NCBI RefSeq assembly: GCF_022842375.1
Contig: NZ_JALHPR010000009.1
Coordinates: forward strand, 1 to 64,000
Direction: 5' to 3'
Length of the DNA stretch: 64,000 bases
Source of the DNA: Elioraea sp.
Lineage (GTDB): Bacteria; Pseudomonadota; Alphaproteobacteria; Acetobacterales; Acetobacteraceae
The position numbers and the translations under genes are program-made. The notes below the pieces were generated by a model. That model had not been told where the DNA came from. It made no database searches and worked only from the letters and a program-made list of their open reading frames with translations. This document shows, piece by piece, positions 59,703-64,000 of the stretch. The stretch's first letter is position 1; each line of letters opens with the position of its first letter.

Positions 59703-60704
59703 CTACTGCGCAACACCGAGGGCAGTGAGTGCCTCGCGCCCATCGGCATTGAAGGCATCGAGCTGCGCCTGCCACACCTGCCTGCCGGCGACTGAGCTGC
59801 GCGCCTGGCCGGTGCTGTCGAGGTAGTTGCGGAACAGCGGGCTCGACATCGACTTCACGAGCCTGTCCTCGAGGATCGCGATCCTGTCCTCGGGAACGCC
59901 CTTCAGCACGGCAAAGCCGCGCGTGGTGGCGTGCACCGAGGTGAAGCCGAGTTCCTTCGCCGTCGGCACGTCCTTCAGCGTGGCGATCCGCTCCTCGTGC
60001 AGCGTCAGCAGCGGGATCACGTCGCCGGCCCTGATCTGTGCCTCCGGCTCTGACGGGTTCAGCAGGGCGGCGTCGACGTTGCCGCTGACGAGGTTGATCG
60101 CGATGTCGCCGCCACCGCGGAAGGGGACGATCGTCGGCTGCTGGATGCCGGCCTGCTTGGCGAAGCCGAACACCGCGAGATGGTCGACGCCGCCGACCTG
60201 CGTGGTGCCGAACTTCATCTTCTGCGCCTTGGCCGCGGCGATGAAGGCCTGCGCGGTCTTGTGGGGGCTGCCCTTGCCGACCATCAGCACCTGCGGATCC
60301 TCGGTCGCGCGCGCGAGGCCGACGATGTCGCTATAGCTGATGCCCGGCGCGCGGTTACGCATGACGGTGAGCAGGTGCGTCTGGGTGATCAACAGGATCG
60401 TGTGCCCGTCACGCGGCTTCGATGCGGCGTAGGCGAGCGCTGCCGCACCGCTGCCGCCGACGCGGTTGACGACGACAAGCTCCTGCCCGAACTCGGCCGG
60501 GGCCTGCACCATCATCATGCGTGCGGTGATGTCGGTGCCGCCGCCGACGCCGGCATGCGTCACCACCTCGATGGTGCGCGAGGGAAACCGCTCCTGCGCC
60601 CAGGCATGGCCTGCGATGAATGGTGCGGCAAGGAGTGGTGTCGCCAGAATCCGGCGGCGGGAAAGCGTGGGGCGCGTGCGCGTGTGGCGGAACGATACGG
60701 TCAT
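59703..60704 (-). CDS. Tripartite tricarboxylate transporter substrate-binding protein (TctC/Bug)
   Basis: 'FPSRTIEVVTHAGVGGGTDITARMMM' ... 'MKFGTTQVGGVDHLAVFGFAKQAGIQQPTIVPFRGGGDIAINLVSGNVDAAL'. Confidence 0.94.
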   Translation of the reverse strand: MTVSFRHTRTRPTLSRRRILATPLLAAPFIAGHAWAQERFPSRTIEVVTHAGVGGGTDITARMMMVQAPAEFGQELVVVNRVGGSGAAALAYAASKPRDGHTILLITQTHLLTVMRNRAPGISYSDIVGLARATEDPQVLMVGKGSPHKTAQAFIAAAKAQKMKFGTTQVGGVDHLAVFGFAKQAGIQQPTIVPFRGGGDIAINLVSGNVDAALLNPSEPEAQIRAGDVIPLLTLHEERIATLKDVPTAKELGFTSVHATTRGFAVLKGVPEDRIAILEDRLVKSMSSPLFRNYLDSTGQARSSVAGRQVWQAQLDAFNADGREALTALGVAQ

Positions 60705-60768
60705 GGTCTTTTCCTCCCAAGGGTCATCACGTCAAGGCATGGTGGCGCAGCGCGTCGGCAAACGTCGC

Positions 60769-61860
60769 TCAGGCGATGCGCGTATCGGCCAGTACCTCCC
60801 GTCGCGGCGTGAGGCCAAGGCCCGGTGCGTCCGGCACCGTGATCATGCCGCCTTCGGGGCGTGGCGCGCCATCGAACAGCGCCTCGCCGATCTGGCGCAT
60901 GTCGAGATGGAACTCGACCATGCCGCCATTGGCGAGCCCGGCCATGGCATGGAGGTTGTGCAGCGGCCAGCCGCCGCCGTTGTCGATCGGGAGGTTGAAG
61001 GCCTCGGCCATGTGCGCGACCTTCGCAACCTCGGTGAACCCGCCCGAATAGGCAACGTTCGGCTGCAGCACATCCACCGCCTGGTGGGTGATGAGCTCGC
61101 GCAGCCTGAACCGGTGGCCTTCCATCTGGCCCGCAGCGACCGGGATGCCCGCGACCTGGCGGAAATCGGCGAGCGCGCGGGCGTCGTTGGCGGCAAGCGG
61201 CTCCTCGAACCAGGCGAGGTCGCACTCCGCCACCGCGCGGGCGAGTTCACGCGCCTCGTAGGGCGAGAAGCAGCAATTCGCATCGATCATCAGCGCCACA
61301 TCGGGCCCCACCGCCTCGCGCACCTGGCGGATACGGCGGGCATCCTCACGCCAGCCGCCGGGGGCGACGCCGACGACCATCTTGAGCGCGCCGAAGCCTT
61401 CCTCGCGCTGTGCAAGGGCCGCGGCAACAAGCTGGTCGGCGTCATACGCAGGAAAGCCGAACGTCGCGTAGGCGCCGCAGGCGCTGCGCGCGCCGCCGAG
61501 CAGCGAGGCGACGGACCGGCCAAGCGCCTTGCCCCTGAGGTCCCACAGCGCGATATCGAGGGCGGACAGCGCGTGGCTGAATGTGCCCGTCGCGGCGCGG
61601 GAGTTCAGCGCCGCACCAAGGCGAAGGTGGATCGCCTCGATCGCCTCGGCGTCCATGCCGCGCACGGTGGCGAGGATGTCGTCCTCGAGCGCTGCCTTCA
61701 CCGCACTCGGCAGGAAGGCGCCAGTGATGCCGTGGCCAACCAGCCCCTGATCGGTCTCGACCGTGACGACGACGATCCGGCGCGGCTTCAGCGGCCGATC
61801 GATCATCGGCAGGCGCACGGGGAAGGCGTGCACGCTGGCCCTGATATCGGCGATTCGCAT
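60769..61860 (-). CDS. Mandelate racemase/muconate lactonizing enzyme family protein (enolase superfamily)
   Basis: 'MIDANCCFSPYEARELARAVAECDLAWFEEPLAANDARALADFRQVAGIPVAAGQMEGHRFRLRELI'. Confidence 0.92.
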   Translation of the reverse strand: MRIADIRASVHAFPVRLPMIDRPLKPRRIVVVTVETDQGLVGHGITGAFLPSAVKAALEDDILATVRGMDAEAIEAIHLRLGAALNSRAATGTFSHALSALDIALWDLRGKALGRSVASLLGGARSACGAYATFGFPAYDADQLVAAALAQREEGFGALKMVVGVAPGGWREDARRIRQVREAVGPDVALMIDANCCFSPYEARELARAVAECDLAWFEEPLAANDARALADFRQVAGIPVAAGQMEGHRFRLRELITHQAVDVLQPNVAYSGGFTEVAKVAHMAEAFNLPIDNGGGWPLHNLHAMAGLANGGMVEFHLDMRQIGEALFDGAPRPEGGMITVPDAPGLGLTPRREVLADTRIA

Positions 61861-62109
61861 CGCACCCGGCTGCATCGCGCGGCCAATCCCTCCCAGCGGC
61901 GATCGTTCATGCTGCGGGGCATTGCGCGCCCACCCGTCGCCACGGCGGACGGTGGCGGCGGGCAGGTCATGTGTCAACAGTCAACGATCGGCTGGCAGCC
62001 GTATCGGATGGGGGCGCACCAAGCCGGCTGGCGATCCTCGTCGACAGCCGGCGTCGTTCGGCGGTGGGCCAGCAGTGGTCGCCGTGGCGTGGCGACCGGG
62101 CGACCCCGA

Positions 62110-62457
62110 TCAGTTCGAGCCGGAGCTCGGGATGTTGTAGATCGGGAAATCGCCGCCGGAGGGCCCGCGCATCATCATCATCGGCGAGAGGCCGGAGGTG
62201 TTGACGCCGAGTGCACCGACGGTGTCGTAGACGACGCGCAGCCGCCCGCCATCCGGCGTGACGCGGACAGCCTGGTTGCTGGTGCCCATGCCGGGCGCGC
62301 CATAGACGAGAACCACCGAGTTGCCCTGCACCACGAGGCCGGAGATCTGGTCGGTCGTCGAGCCGCGCGTGATCGTCAGCTCCTGCTTCGCATCTGCAGC
62401 GATCGCTGGGACGGCGACCGTGGCGGCGAGCAGGGCGGCGGCGAGAAGTCGCTTCAT
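62110..62457 (-). CDS. Small exported hypothetical protein
   Basis: MKRLLAAALLAATVAVPAIAADAKQELTITRGSTTDQISGLVVQGNSVV; signal peptide, no family recognised. Confidence 0.65.
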   Translation of the reverse strand: MKRLLAAALLAATVAVPAIAADAKQELTITRGSTTDQISGLVVQGNSVVLVYGAPGMGTSNQAVRVTPDGGRLRVVYDTVGALGVNTSGLSPMMMMRGPSGGDFPIYNIPSSGSN

Positions 62458-62725
62458 CTGGTTGTTCCTTCGGACTGACCGGCACCCTGTGGCCGGCGTG
62501 CTATCTGGCGATGCGGGCGCCCCGCGTTCTTCCGGTCCCTTGCCTAGGTTTTCAGGCGGTTTGCTGCCGCACCGGAAAAGGTTACGCCCGCAAAACGCAG
62601 GGCCAGTGCGCCGTCGCGCGCGTAACCGCAGCGGCACGCACAGCGAAGCTCGCAGCACGTACCACTGCAGTGAGGACAGCGATGAACGGCCAACGCAGCA
62701 GCATGCAGGGTGGAGAGGGGCGGCG

Positions 62726-63616
62726 ATGAACCCGCGCCGCCTGCCGGGCTTCGCCGCGTCGTACCGCGCGCAGTTCCCGCTGTTCCGCCAGCAGCATCGC
62801 GCCTTCGCGCGCAACGGCATCACGCTGGTGCGTGCCAGCCAGCTTCCGCACGCCACCGTCATCCCGGCGGTCAACGAGTGGCGCATCACGCAATCGCTCA
62901 CCGGCGACGTCACGTTGCGCCGGCAGATCGACGGCGTGTGGCAGGAAGGCTGCAAGCCCTGCAGCAGCTTCAGCCTCGCGCCGCCGGAGCTCGCCATCCC
63001 GGTCGAGATCACCGCCGCCTATCGCGTGCGCGTCCTGGCGATCGAGGCGCAGCGGATCGAATCGCTGCTGCGTGGCGTCGGCGCATCGGGAACCGCTCCG
63101 CTCGAGCGGCTCGTCGCCTCGCTCGCCCTGCAGGATGACCCAATCCAGCAACTCCTCGCCGCGTTCTGGGCCGAGGCAGGTGCCACCGATGCCGTCGCCC
63201 GCCTGCTCGCCGATGGCATGACCGCGACGCTCGCGGCACGGCTCCTGCGGCTGTCCGGCTACACCGCGGCGGAGCCTGATCCCCGCGCGCTCGCCCCGCG
63301 TCGGCTGCGCCGAGCGCTCGACTTCATCGATGCGCACCTGGCGGAGGACATCGGGATCGGCGGCATCGCGGAGGCAGCGGGGCTCAGCCCCTATCATTTC
63401 GCCCGTGCCTTCCGCGCCGCGACCGGCCTGCCGCCCTATCGCTACCTCACGCAGCAGCGAATCGCGCGGGCGCAGATGCTGATCGCGACGACAGAGCTCA
63501 GCCTTGCGCAGATTGCGTTCGAATGCGGCTTCGGCAGCCAGGGGCAGTTCACCTCTACCTTCACGCGCATCGTGGGCATCAGCCCTGGGCGTTGGCGGGC
63601 GGAACGGCGTGCATGA
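62726..63616 (+). CDS. AraC family transcriptional regulator
   Basis: 'DFIDAHLAEDIGIGGIAEAAGLSPYHFARAFRAATGLPPYRYLTQQRIARAQMLIATTELSLAQIAFECGFGSQGQFTSTFTRIVGISPGRWR'. Confidence 0.93.
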   Translation: MNPRRLPGFAASYRAQFPLFRQQHRAFARNGITLVRASQLPHATVIPAVNEWRITQSLTGDVTLRRQIDGVWQEGCKPCSSFSLAPPELAIPVEITAAYRVRVLAIEAQRIESLLRGVGASGTAPLERLVASLALQDDPIQQLLAAFWAEAGATDAVARLLADGMTATLAARLLRLSGYTAAEPDPRALAPRRLRRALDFIDAHLAEDIGIGGIAEAAGLSPYHFARAFRAATGLPPYRYLTQQRIARAQMLIATTELSLAQIAFECGFGSQGQFTSTFTRIVGISPGRWRAERRA

Positions 63617-63623
63617 GCAGTGC

Positions 63624-63980
63624 TCAGCCGAAGCTGCGCACAGCGAGATGGGAGAGGCCGGCCGCTGTCGCCGTCAACGTCGTTCCCCAGACGATGTCGA
63701 CGACCGAGAGCAGCGGCGGCCAGCCGCGCAACGTGGCGAGGTTGGTGAGGTCGTAGGTGCCGTAGGCCAGCGCACCGAGTGCTGCGCCGAGCACGACGCT
63801 GCGCAGCACCGAGCCTTCGGCGATCCCAGGCATTACGGCGAAGAGCACGACGCCCGCGCAATAGGCGGCATAGAAGCCGATCGCGACCGCCCAGCGCGGC
63901 TTAGGCGCCATCAGCGTGCCGAGCTGCCCCGCATAGAAATCGCGTGCGACGATGCCGAGCCAGACCAGGTCGATCGCCAT
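63624..63980 (-). CDS. DUF2177-family membrane protein (possibly truncated at window edge)
   Basis: 'MAIDLVWLGIVARDFYAGQLGTLMAPKPRWAVAIGFYAAYCAGVVLFAV' ... 'GALAYGTYDLTNLATLRGWPPLLSVVDIVWGT'. Confidence 0.85.
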   Translation of the reverse strand: MAIDLVWLGIVARDFYAGQLGTLMAPKPRWAVAIGFYAAYCAGVVLFAVMPGIAEGSVLRSVVLGAALGALAYGTYDLTNLATLRGWPPLLSVVDIVWGTTLTATAAGLSHLAVRSFG

Positions 63981-64000
63981 GAACGGAACAAAGGCGCCGG

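Overview
High-GC alphaproteobacterial chromosome segment (probably Acetobacteraceae/Rhodospirillales, judged from gene content and protein style only). Most of it is housekeeping and metabolic DNA: trmFO, uvrA/ssb, a pyrB-pyrC-plsY-dprA-topA operon, rpmG, ruvX, gatCAB, otsBA, one tRNA-Ser(GCU), a TRAP-transporter/CoA/amidohydrolase catabolic cluster and a TctABC/enolase-superfamily cluster. I saw no CRISPR array, rRNA, IS element or prophage. The regions most worth a second look are: (a) an Orn/Lys/Arg-decarboxylase-like gene followed by two consecutive AspT-type antiporters, with an exact TTGAT-N4-ATCAA (FNR/ANR/FixK-type) palindrome 85 bp upstream, a candidate oxygen-regulated decarboxylation/antiport energy or pH system; (b) two orphan effector-like proteins, one with a clan-CD (caspase/C80-like) His...Cys arrangement and one with a CNF1/BLF1-like SGC...H arrangement; (c) a PleD diguanylate cyclase / LuxR-type regulator / two paralogous RTX proteins block with a 36-residue (108-bp) super-repeat and a shared C-terminal module; (d) a G13 homopolymer 1 bp upstream of the ATG of a rhodanese-like lipoprotein gene (possible phase-variable tract); (e) a possible cyclic imide/amide catabolic cluster. 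All functional calls come from reading translated sequences and remembered family motifs; no database searches were run.
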